From the NCBI GenBank assembly GCA_946183765.1, contig CAMHDC010000108.1:1-5293 (forward strand): a stretch of DNA of 5,293 nt, given 5' to 3'. The position numbers and the translations under genes were made by a program. Positions within the stretch are counted from its first letter, which is position 1; the number at the start of each line of letters is the position of its first letter. Under the pieces are notes generated by a model that searched no databases, was not told the DNA's origin, and worked only from the letters and a program-made list of their open reading frames with translations. This DNA comes from an uncultured Clostridia bacterium. Lineage in GTDB: Bacteria > Bacillota > Clostridia > Christensenellales > CAG-138. Below are positions 1-5,175 of this stretch, in pieces.

Positions 1-74
1 TGCCTTTGCTGCGGAATGGCGCAGCAATTTCGCAAGCGAAACCGGCAAAACTGCCGGGAAAGGAAGTAGAGTAA
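1..74 (+). CDS. Possible C-terminal tail of the gene upstream of ffh (partial, tentative)
   Basis: The frame starting at position 3 is open from the left edge and ends with TAA at 72-74, directly before the ffh ATG at 75. It would read as a short Ala/Lys/Pro-rich tail ending in GKEVE. In many Firmicutes the gene before ffh is ylxM, a small helix-turn-helix partner of SRP, and a stop abutting the next start fits a coupled ylxM-ffh pair. However, 23 residues carry no domain, the third codon positions are not clearly GC-rich as in the genes downstream, and the same bases form three perfect inverted repeats, which suits an RNA leader at least as well. The frame starting at position 1 also stays open until TAG at 67-69. 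Treat this as a possibility only. Confidence 0.25.
   Translation, partial: PLLRNGAAISQAKPAKLPGKEVE
6..57 (+). other. Three consecutive perfect stem-loops before ffh
   Basis: Three inverted repeats lie back to back. The first is TTGCTGCG (6-13) with CGCAGCAA (20-27), an 8 bp stem with a 6-base loop. The second is TTTCG (28-32) with CGAAA (37-41), a 5 bp stem closing the tetraloop CAAG. The third is CCGGCA (42-47) with TGCCGG (52-57), a 6 bp stem with loop AAAC. The last arm ends 4 bases before the AGGAAG ribosome binding site of ffh (61-66). None has a proper run of T's after it (TTT at 28-30 is part of the second stem), so a simple terminator is not the best reading. They may be a structured 5' leader of ffh, the end of an RNA gene, or structure within a coding tail. 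Confidence 0.5.
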
Positions 75-1409
75 ATGGCATTCGAGGGCATTTCCGGAGG
101 TCTTCAGAACATCTTCAAAAAGCTGACGGGCCGCGGGCGCCTGTCCGAAAAGGACGTGAAGGACGCCATGCGGGAGATCCGTCTGGTCCTTTTGGAGGCG
201 GACGTGAACTACCTGGTGGTGAAGGACTTCGTGAAGAAGGTTACCGAGCGGGCCGTGGGCGCGGACGTGCTGGAGAGCCTGACCCCGGGCCAGCAGATCA
301 TCAAGATCGTCAACGAAGAGATGACGGCCCTCATGGGCTCTACCAACGCCAAGCTGGACTTCGGCTCCACCAAGCCCGCCGTCATCCTCATGGCCGGTCT
401 CCAGGGCGCGGGCAAGACCACCATGTGCGGGAAGCTGGCCATGCTCCTCAAAAAGCAGTACGGCAAGAACCCGCTCCTGTGCGCCTGCGACGTGTATCGG
501 CCCGCCGCCATCGACCAGCTGAAGGTGGTGGGGGAGAAGGTGGGCGTGCCCGTCTTCGAGAAGGGGCAGATCGACCCGGTGAAGATCGCCGGTGAAGCCG
601 TGACCTACGCCCAGCGCAACTTCTACGACGTGCTCATCGTGGACACCGCGGGCCGCCTCCATGTGGACGAGGACATGATGGCAGAGCTCAAAAAGCTCCG
701 GGACCTGCTGAACCCCGCCGAGGTGCTCCTGGTCATCGACGCCATGACCGGTCAGGACGCGGTGAACGCGGCCAAGGCCTTCCACGAGGCGGTGCCCCTC
801 ACGGGCGTGATCCTCACCAAGCTGGACGGCGACACCCGCGGCGGCGCGGCCCTGTCCGTGAAGGCGGTCACCGGCAAGCCCATCAAGTTCGCGGGCACCG
901 GCGAAAAGCTCACCGACATCGAGCCCTTCCATCCGGATCGCATGGCTTCCCGGATCCTCGGCATGGGCGACGTGCTGACCCTCATCGAGAAGGCCCAGCA
1001 GGCCTTCGACGAGAAGAAGGCCGCCGAGATGGAGAAGAAGATGCGGACCGCGTCCTTCGATCTCAACGACTTTTTGGATCAGATGGAGCAGATGCAGAAC
1101 ATGGGCTCCATGGAGGATATGCTCAAGATGATCCCCGGGGCCTCCAAGCTGGGCAACGTCCAGGTGGACGAAAAGCAGCTGGCCAGGACCAAGGCCATCA
1201 TCCAGTCCATGACCAAGGCGGAGCGGGCGAACCCGGACCTGCTGAACGCCAGCCGCCGGAAGCGCATCGCCAAGGGCAGCGGCACCACCGTTCAGGAGGT
1301 GAACCGGCTCATGAACCAGTTCAACCAGAGCCGCCAGCTCATGAAGCAGATGACCAACAGGAAGTTCTTGAAGCGGGCCGGCCGCGGCGGCTTCCCCTTT
1401 GGATTCTGA
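75..1409 (+). CDS. ffh: Signal recognition particle GTPase Ffh (SRP54)
   Basis: Ffh is the protein part of the bacterial signal recognition particle. It binds 4.5S/6S RNA and hydrophobic signal sequences emerging from the ribosome and hands them to the receptor FtsY at the membrane in a GTP-dependent cycle. The 444 residues show the full N-G-M layout. The helical N domain (about 1-90) has the LLEADVN motif at 39-45. The G domain (about 100-295) has the P-loop GLQGAGKTT (108-116), DVYRPAA (139-145), DTAGR (190-194), TKLD (248-251) and GTGEK (274-278). The methionine-rich M domain (about 300-444) contains the RNA-binding stretch SRRKRIAKGSG (393-403) and ends in a Gly/Phe tail. The length matches the family (about 440-455). 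ATG 75 gives the usual MAFE-type N-terminus and has AGGAAG at 61-66. Nothing looks truncated. Confidence 0.98.
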   Translation: MAFEGISGGLQNIFKKLTGRGRLSEKDVKDAMREIRLVLLEADVNYLVVKDFVKKVTERAVGADVLESLTPGQQIIKIVNEEMTALMGSTNAKLDFGSTKPAVILMAGLQGAGKTTMCGKLAMLLKKQYGKNPLLCACDVYRPAAIDQLKVVGEKVGVPVFEKGQIDPVKIAGEAVTYAQRNFYDVLIVDTAGRLHVDEDMMAELKKLRDLLNPAEVLLVIDAMTGQDAVNAAKAFHEAVPLTGVILTKLDGDTRGGAALSVKAVTGKPIKFAGTGEKLTDIEPFHPDRMASRILGMGDVLTLIEKAQQAFDEKKAAEMEKKMRTASFDLNDFLDQMEQMQNMGSMEDMLKMIPGASKLGNVQVDEKQLARTKAIIQSMTKAERANPDLLNASRRKRIAKGSGTTVQEVNRLMNQFNQSRQLMKQMTNRKFLKRAGRGGFPFGF

Positions 1410-1482
1410 GCTAAGGAAAAAATGGGTAACACCGTTTTTCATACATCCAAAAAAGAAAGATAAAACAAGGAGAAAACAAACA

Positions 1483-1725
1483 ATGCTGAAGATCAGACTG
1501 CGCCGCATGGGCGCCAAGAAAGCCCCCTTCTACCGTATCATCGTGGCCGATTCCCGCGCGCCCCGCAACGGCGCCTTCGTGGAGGAGCTGGGCTACTACA
1601 ATCCCGGCACCGAGCCTGTGGAGCTGAAGGTCGACAATGAGAAGGCCGCCGCCTGGATGAAGAACGGCGCCCAGCCCACCGACACCGTCCGCGCCCTGCT
1701 CAAGAAGTCCGGCGCCATCGAGTAA
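1483..1725 (+). CDS. rpsP: 30S ribosomal protein S16 (bS16)
   Basis: S16 is a small-subunit protein that binds 16S rRNA early in 30S assembly. The 80-residue product has the family signature from the first residue: MLKIRLRRMGAKKAPFYRI, then VADSRAPRNG (21-30) and ELGYYNP (35-41), with the usual length for Firmicutes. The start at 1483 is fixed by the conserved MLKIRL beginning and by AAGGAG at 1467-1472, ten bases upstream. An earlier in-frame ATG at 1399 lies inside ffh and would add a lysine-rich stretch foreign to the family. The 73 bases between ffh and rpsP are strikingly A-rich in a GC-rich region, which should keep this ribosome binding site unstructured. I see no convincing promoter there, so rpsP probably shares the ffh transcript. 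It opens the run rpsP-khpA-rimM-trmD. Confidence 0.98.
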   Translation: MLKIRLRRMGAKKAPFYRIIVADSRAPRNGAFVEELGYYNPGTEPVELKVDNEKAAAWMKNGAQPTDTVRALLKKSGAIE

Positions 1726-1728
1726 GCC

Positions 1729-1956
1729 ATGGACGAGCTGGTACTGTTTATCGCCAGGAGCCTGGTGGACCAGCCCGACGCCGTGAAGGTGGAGATGCGG
1801 GAGGAGGACGACGCCTTCGTCATCGAGCTCTCCGTGGACCCCTCCGACGTGGGCAAGGTCATCGGCAAGCAGGGCCGCATCGCCAAGGCCATCCGTACCA
1901 TCGTGAAGGCAGCCTCCGTGGACGCCCAGAAGAAGTACGTGGTGGACATTCTGTGA
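1729..1956 (+). CDS. khpA: KH-domain RNA-binding protein KhpA (YlqC family)
   Basis: This 75-residue protein is essentially one KH domain. The GxxG loop is GKQG (46-49), within VIGKQGRIAKAIRTIVKAA (44-62). Small KH proteins at this place, between rpsP and rimM, are the KhpA (YlqC, formerly UPF0109) family. In streptococci KhpA pairs with KhpB (EloR/Jag), binds RNA and affects cell division and elongation; whether it does so here is inference from the family. The start is ATG 1729, three bases after the rpsP stop. No Shine-Dalgarno is obvious in the preceding 20 bases, so translation probably depends on ribosomes finishing rpsP. Its last codons overlap the rimM start (GTGA at 1953-1956). The gene ylqD, which follows ylqC in B. 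subtilis, is absent. Confidence 0.94.
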   Translation: MDELVLFIARSLVDQPDAVKVEMREEDDAFVIELSVDPSDVGKVIGKQGRIAKAIRTIVKAASVDAQKKYVVDIL

Positions 1957-2468
1957 CGGAATTCCTGCGCGTCGGGTTCATCGCCCGGCCTCACGGCCTT
2001 AAGGGGGCCGTCAAGCTGGACCCCCTGACCGACGATGTGACCCGGTTCAAGGGCATGAAGGAAGGATATTTGGAGCTGCACGGGGACCACGTCCCTGTGC
2101 GGCTTTCTGTGCTTTCCTGCCGTCCCGACGCCGTGGTGGTCCACCTGGAGGGGTACGAGACGGTGGAGGACGCCCAGACGCTGCGCGGCGGGTTCCTCTG
2201 TGTGGACCGGGCCCATGCCGCCCAGCTGCCGGCGTACACCTACTTCATCGCGGACCTGATCGGCCTTTGCGTCACGGACACGGAGGGGAAGGTCTACGGC
2301 AAGGTGACGGACGTGCTGTCCACCGGGGCCAACGACGTGTACGTGATCGACGGCGGCAAGCTCATGGTCCCCGCCCTCAAAAAGGTCATCGAGCAGGTGG
2401 ACGTGGAGGGAGGCCGGATGGTGTTCAAGGCGGACGTGCTCAGGGAGGTGGGTCTCTTTGCAGATTGA
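1953..2468 (+). CDS. rimM: Ribosome maturation factor RimM
   Basis: RimM helps mature the 30S subunit, acting on the 16S 3' major (head) domain through ribosomal protein S19. The 171 residues show the two-domain plan. The N-terminal beta-barrel begins with VGFIARPHGLKGAVK (7-21). The C-terminal PRC-barrel follows from LPAYTYFIADLIGL (92-105), with GKVTDVLSTGANDVYVI (116-132) and the MVPALKKVIEQVD strand (138-150). The length is typical (about 165-180). The start is GTG 1953, overlapping the khpA stop by four bases (GTGA). It gives the expected short lead-in before the PHG motif, while the next in-frame ATG (residue 35) would remove it. A partial ribosome binding site GGTGGA lies at 1941-1946. 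The GTG start and overlap suggest coupled, modest translation, as expected for an assembly factor made in lower amounts than ribosomal proteins. Confidence 0.97.
   Translation: MTEFLRVGFIARPHGLKGAVKLDPLTDDVTRFKGMKEGYLELHGDHVPVRLSVLSCRPDAVVVHLEGYETVEDAQTLRGGFLCVDRAHAAQLPAYTYFIADLIGLCVTDTEGKVYGKVTDVLSTGANDVYVIDGGKLMVPALKKVIEQVDVEGGRMVFKADVLREVGLFAD
2442..2450 (+). promoter_or_regulatory. Strong ribosome binding site for trmD, inside rimM
   Basis: AGGGAGGTG at 2442-2450 contains GGAGGTG, an extended match to the 3' end of 16S rRNA. It lies seven bases before TTG at 2458. It sits within the last codons of rimM and decides the trmD start: TTG 2458 gives the family-typical beginning MQIDVLTLFPEMF, and no better in-frame ATG lies nearby upstream. 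The strong site may make up for the weak TTG codon. Confidence 0.8.
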
Positions 2469-3159
2469 CGTTTTGACCCTGTTCCCGGAGATGTTCGCGG
2501 GGCCCTTTTCAGAGTCCATGCTGGGCCGGGCCCAGGAGAACGGGATTCTGTCCATCCGCATCCACGATATCCGGGATTGGGCGGACAACAAGCACAGCAA
2601 ATGTGACGACTATCCCTTCGGCGGCGGCGCGGGCCTCGTCATGATGGCCCAGCCCATCTTCGACGCCGTCGAGGCCGTGGACCCCGATCATGAGGCCCAT
2701 CGCATCCTCCTCACCCCCCGGGGCAGGCTCCTCACCACGGCGCGGGCCCGCAAACTCGCCCGATGCTCCCGGCTGCTGCTGCTCTGCGGCCACTACGAGG
2801 GGGTGGACGAGCGGGTCATGGCCCTGATGGACGAGGAAGTGTCCATCGGCGACTACATCCTCACCGGCGGAGAGCTGCCTGCCATGGTGCTCACCGACTG
2901 CGTCAGCCGCTTCGTGCCCGGGGTCCTGGGCAAGGGCGAGAGCGCGGAGGAGGAGAGCTTCTCCAAAAGCCTCCTCGAATACCCCCAGTACACCCGACCC
3001 GCCGACTTTCGGGGCATGGCCGTGCCGGAGGTGCTGCTCTCCGGCCACGCGGCGAACATCGAAAAATGGCGGCATGCGCAGGCCATGGAGAAGACCAGGG
3101 AGAATCGCCCGGAGCTTCTCGGCGCCTTCGGAAAATACTACGAAAATAAGGGAAAATAG
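2458..3159 (+). CDS. trmD: tRNA (guanine37-N1)-methyltransferase TrmD
   Basis: TrmD transfers a methyl group from S-adenosylmethionine to N1 of G37 next to the anticodon in tRNAs reading CNN codons, which prevents +1 frameshifting. It is a SPOUT-family dimer with a trefoil knot. The 233 residues carry the family marks in order: IDVLTLFPEMF (3-13), DDYPFGGGAGLVM (50-62), LLCGHYEGVDERV (108-120), the knot segment SIGDYILTGGELPAM (129-143), SRF with Arg151 (equivalent to E. coli Arg154), EESF (165-168), LEYPQYTRP (173-181) and LLSGHAANIEKWR (193-205). The product is slightly shorter than B. subtilis TrmD (about 243). By hand alignment the catalytic Asp169 of E. coli and Haemophilus TrmD corresponds to Glu166 here. 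The start is TTG, overlapping rimM by 11 bases. The stop is followed at once by the rplS promoter. Confidence 0.97.
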   Translation: MQIDVLTLFPEMFAGPFSESMLGRAQENGILSIRIHDIRDWADNKHSKCDDYPFGGGAGLVMMAQPIFDAVEAVDPDHEAHRILLTPRGRLLTTARARKLARCSRLLLLCGHYEGVDERVMALMDEEVSIGDYILTGGELPAMVLTDCVSRFVPGVLGKGESAEEESFSKSLLEYPQYTRPADFRGMAVPEVLLSGHAANIEKWRHAQAMEKTRENRPELLGAFGKYYENKGK

Positions 3160-3162
3160 GGC

Positions 3163-3191
3163 TTGCATTCCCTGTTTTTATATGCTATAAT
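3163..3191 (+). promoter_or_regulatory. Housekeeping sigma (sigma-A/70 type) promoter for rplS
   Basis: TTGCAT (3163-3168, -35) and TATAAT (3186-3191, perfect -10) are separated by exactly 17 bases, and TG at 3183-3184 makes it an extended -10. The spacer is T-rich. It begins four bases after the trmD stop. Transcription would start near G3198, giving a leader of about 86 bases before the rplS ATG. This is the best promoter in the window and should let L19 be made independently of, and in excess of, TrmD and RimM. Confidence 0.85.
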
Positions 3192-3203
3192 ACGCCCGTT
3201 GCG

Positions 3204-3232
3204 GCAATGGACGGTCCACTGTCCTGCTTTTT
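3204..3232 (+). promoter_or_regulatory. Attenuator-like hairpin with T-run in the rplS leader
   Basis: GCA (3204-3206) pairs with TGC (3225-3227), and GGAC (3209-3212) with GTCC (3221-3224), leaving AT bulged and an 8-base loop (3213-3220). TTTTT follows directly at 3228-3232. A hairpin plus U-run only a few bases after the predicted transcription start, well before the rplS ATG, resembles a premature terminator. L19 leaders that control their own gene are known in low-GC Gram-positives (the L19 leader family). I cannot confirm from memory that this sequence matches that family. An alternative local fold, TGGAC/GTCCA at 3208-3218, would compete. The stem is short and interrupted, so termination may be partial or absent. 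Confidence 0.45.
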
Positions 3233-3283
3233 GCGGTCATGAACGCCCGTATCGCTCATAGAGAACGAGAGGAGAAAATCAAA

Positions 3284-3637
3284 ATGTCCGACATCATCAA
3301 GGAACTGGAAAAAGAACAGCTGCGTACCGACCTGCCTGAGCTGGAGATCGGCGATCAGGTCCGCGTGTACGTGAAGGTCGTGGAAGGCACCCACGAGCGT
3401 CTGCAGAACTTCGAAGGCATCGTCATCAAGATGGAGGGCGGTGGCATCCGCAAGTCCTTCACCGTCCGCCGTATCTCCTACGGCGTGGGCGTGGAGCGTA
3501 CCTTCCCCTATCACAGCCCCCGCATCGGCCGCATCGAGGTGGTCCGTCACGGCGTCGTTCGCCGGGCGAAGCTCTATTACCTCCGCGAGCGTTCCGGCAA
3601 GGCTGCCAAGATCCGCGAGCGCATCGTCACCAAATAA
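3284..3637 (+). CDS. rplS: 50S ribosomal protein L19 (bL19)
   Basis: L19 sits at the interface of the 30S and 50S subunits and contributes to intersubunit bridges. The 117-residue product matches the family throughout: MSDIIKELEKEQLR at the start, IGDQVRVYVKVVEG (22-35), QNFEGIVIKMEGGGI (41-55), the core GVGVERTFPYHSPRIGRIEV (67-86), then RRAKLYYLRERSGKAAKI (93-110). Length is standard (about 115-120). ATG 3284 is supported by AGGAG at 3270-3274. An in-frame ATG at 3239 would add 15 residues unlike the family and lacks a ribosome binding site. The gene has its own promoter upstream and an intrinsic terminator 10 bases after its stop, so it can be a single-gene transcript. Arginine codons include 6 CGT of 16, against none of 20 in rbgA next door, consistent with high expression. 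Confidence 0.98.
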   Translation: MSDIIKELEKEQLRTDLPELEIGDQVRVYVKVVEGTHERLQNFEGIVIKMEGGGIRKSFTVRRISYGVGVERTFPYHSPRIGRIEVVRHGVVRRAKLYYLRERSGKAAKIRERIVTK

Positions 3638-3647
3638 GGAACCAACG

Positions 3648-3670
3648 AGCCCCGGTCAACGGGGCTTTTT
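3648..3670 (+). terminator. Intrinsic terminator after rplS
   Basis: AGCCCCG (3648-3654) and CGGGGCT (3660-3666) form a perfect 7 bp GC-rich stem with loop GTCAA, followed by TTTT (3667-3670), then G and more T's (TTATTT at 3672-3677). It lies 10 bases after the rplS stop and only 22 bases before the rbgA ATG, with no room for a full promoter between. Transcription of rbgA therefore probably comes from incomplete termination, which would give less RbgA than L19. Confidence 0.88.
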
Positions 3671-3692
3671 GTTATTTCGGCAAGGAGAAACA

Positions 3693-4541
3693 ATGCTCAT
3701 CCAATGGTACCCGGGGCACATGGCCAAGGCCAAGCGCATGCTCCAGGAAAACTTGAAACTGGTGGACGCGGTGTTGGAGATCGTGGACGCCCGGGCGCCG
3801 GAAGCGTCCCGGAACCCGGACTTCGACGGCCTGTTCGCCAATAAGACCCGGCTGATCCTGCTCAACAAGGCGGATCTTGCGGACGAAGCCATGACCCGCC
3901 GCTTTGTGGACTACTACAAGGCAAAGGGCTTTTTGGCCGCGCCCATCGTCTCCACCGGCGCCGCCGGGAAGAAGCAGGCCGTGTCCCTCATGGAGCGGGC
4001 CGTCAGTGACAAGGTGAAGCGCATGGAGGAGAAGGGGGTCAAGAAGACCGTCCGGATCATGGTGGCGGGCATCCCCAACGTGGGCAAATCCACCTTCATC
4101 AACCGGATCGCGGGGGAGAACCGCACGAAGACCGGCGACACGCCCGGCGTGACCCGGTCGAAGCAGTGGGTGAAGGTCAACGCCTATCTGGAGCTCATGG
4201 ACAGCCCGGGCCTCCTCTGGCCCAAGCTGGAGGACCAGGAAAAGGCCCTGTCCCTGGCCTTTTTGGGTTCCATCAACGACGATATACTGGACGGGGAGGA
4301 GCTGGCCCAAAAGCTCCTCGTCCGCCTTCGGGAGCTGGCGCCCCAGGCCCTCATGGACCGGTACAAGAAGATCGCCGCCGACACCCCCGAGGGGGAGCTG
4401 TTGGAGGCGGTGGCCAGAAGCCGGGGCTTCCTCCTGTCCGGCGGCGTGCTGGACACAGAGCGGGCGGCCCGGATCGTCCTCGACGAGTTCCGCGGCGGGA
4501 AGATCGCCAAAGTCACCCTGGACGCCGTACCGGAGCAGTAG
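3693..4541 (+). CDS. rbgA: Ribosome biogenesis GTPase RbgA (YlqF)
   Basis: RbgA is a circularly permuted GTPase that acts in the cytoplasm at a late step of 50S assembly, when proteins such as L16 are incorporated. The 282 residues, the same length as B. subtilis RbgA, show the permuted motif order G4-G5-G1-G2-G3: NKAD (58-61), STGA (87-90), the P-loop GIPNVGKST (126-134), GDTPGVTR (148-155, G2 region) and DSPG (170-173). The N-terminal WYPGHM (5-10) includes His9, the residue implicated in GTP hydrolysis in the B. subtilis enzyme. The C-terminal third (about 180-282) is the helical RNA- and ribosome-contacting domain. ATG 3693 has AAGGAG at 3682-3687. The open frame upstream to 3441 overlaps rplS and is not family-like. 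The gene lies just behind the rplS terminator, with rnhB starting one base after its stop. Confidence 0.97.
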   Translation: MLIQWYPGHMAKAKRMLQENLKLVDAVLEIVDARAPEASRNPDFDGLFANKTRLILLNKADLADEAMTRRFVDYYKAKGFLAAPIVSTGAAGKKQAVSLMERAVSDKVKRMEEKGVKKTVRIMVAGIPNVGKSTFINRIAGENRTKTGDTPGVTRSKQWVKVNAYLELMDSPGLLWPKLEDQEKALSLAFLGSINDDILDGEELAQKLLVRLRELAPQALMDRYKKIAADTPEGELLEAVARSRGFLLSGGVLDTERAARIVLDEFRGGKIAKVTLDAVPEQ

Positions 4542-4542
4542 C

Positions 4543-5175
4543 ATGAAGATCAGCGAAAAGGAGCTCCTGCGCCTTGCAGAGCTTTCCAAAATAGACAAAA
4601 CGTATTGGGAGCAGCCGGGCGTCGTTCTGGCCGGCATGGACGAGGTGGGCCGTGGCCCCCTGGCAGGGCCCGTGGTGGTGGGCTGCGTCGTCATGCCCCC
4701 GGAGCCGTTGCTCCCCTATATCAACGATTCCAAGAAGCTCTCCGAAAAGCGCCGGGAGAGCCTCTACGAGCAGATCCTGGCCACCGCCCTGGCCCACTCC
4801 ACCGCCTGGGTGGGGCCGGAGGTCATCGACGAGATCAACATCCTGGAAGCCACCAAACGGGGGTTCGCGGAAGCCTTCAGAAGCATCGGTGCGCCTGTCA
4901 CCGACGTGCTCATCGACGCCCTTCGTGGTCTCGATATCCCGGCCCGCCAGCATCCGCTGATCCACGGGGACGCCCTCACGTACTCCATCGGCGCGGCGTC
5001 CATCCTGGCCAAGGTGGCCCGAGACCGGTACATGATCGAGCAGGACGCCCTCTACCCCCAGTACGGCTTCGCCCGCAACAAGGGCTACGGCACGGCGGAG
5101 CATATCGCCGCCCTCCGGGAGTACGGCCCCTGTCCCATCCACCGCCGGAGCTTCATCGGCCATTTCGTCCCATGA
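4543..5175 (+). CDS. rnhB: Ribonuclease HII
   Basis: RNase HII cuts RNA in RNA-DNA hybrids and 5' of single ribonucleotides built into DNA, starting ribonucleotide excision repair. The 210 residues carry the acidic metal-binding set: Asp33 and Glu34 in GMDEVGRGPLAGP (31-43), Asp125 in VLIDAL (122-127) and Asp143 in HGDA (141-144). The GRG motif (36-38), the helix AASILAKVARDRYM (151-164) and NKGYGTAEH (179-187), with the conserved tyrosine at 182 that helps recognise the RNA-DNA junction, are present. Length is usual for the bacterial enzyme. The start at ATG 4543 is one base after the rbgA stop, with GGAG at 4532-4535 inside the rbgA end. The stop overlaps the next gene as ATGA (5172-5175). 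The tight spacing indicates co-transcription rbgA-rnhB-yraN. Confidence 0.97.
   Translation: MKISEKELLRLAELSKIDKTYWEQPGVVLAGMDEVGRGPLAGPVVVGCVVMPPEPLLPYINDSKKLSEKRRESLYEQILATALAHSTAWVGPEVIDEINILEATKRGFAEAFRSIGAPVTDVLIDALRGLDIPARQHPLIHGDALTYSIGAASILAKVARDRYMIEQDALYPQYGFARNKGYGTAEHIAALREYGPCPIHRRSFIGHFVP

Noticed and set aside
1416..1440. Possible terminator hairpin between ffh and rpsP (GAAAAA...TTTTTC around GGT/ACC)
   Set aside because: The GC core is only three base pairs with bulges, and the T-run is mostly used in pairing with A's. It is too weak to call a terminator, and rpsP has no other promoter.
1436..1464. Promoter-like pair TTTTCA and GATAAA with a 17-base spacer before rpsP
   Set aside because: Each half matches consensus at only 4 of 6 positions, in an A-rich stretch. 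Transcription would start near 1471, inside the AAGGAG ribosome binding site, and so lose it.
1399..1482. Upstream in-frame ATG for rpsP overlapping the end of ffh
   Set aside because: S16 begins with the conserved MLKIRL at 1483 behind AAGGAG. The extra 28 residues come from A-rich leader DNA.
1596..2600. Long open frame on the - strand (334 codons) opposite rpsP, khpA, rimM and trmD
   Set aside because: It lies antisense to four well-supported genes, resembles no family (His/Val/Gly/Asp-rich stretches) and is what high-GC coding DNA produces on the opposite strand.
3239..3283. Upstream in-frame ATG that would lengthen L19 by 15 residues
   Set aside because: The family starts at the residue encoded by ATG 3284, which has AGGAG at proper spacing. 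ATG 3239 has no ribosome binding site.
3441..3692. Upstream extension of the rbgA frame through rplS and the terminator
   Set aside because: It overlaps rplS in another frame, crosses the terminator hairpin and encodes a Ser/Ala/Pro-rich shadow. RbgA begins at the family-typical residue at 3693.
3672..4694. Long open frame on the - strand (340 codons) opposite rbgA and the rnhB start
   Set aside because: It is antisense to a complete, motif-bearing RbgA, has a composition typical of a shadow frame, and has no sensible start signal or domain.
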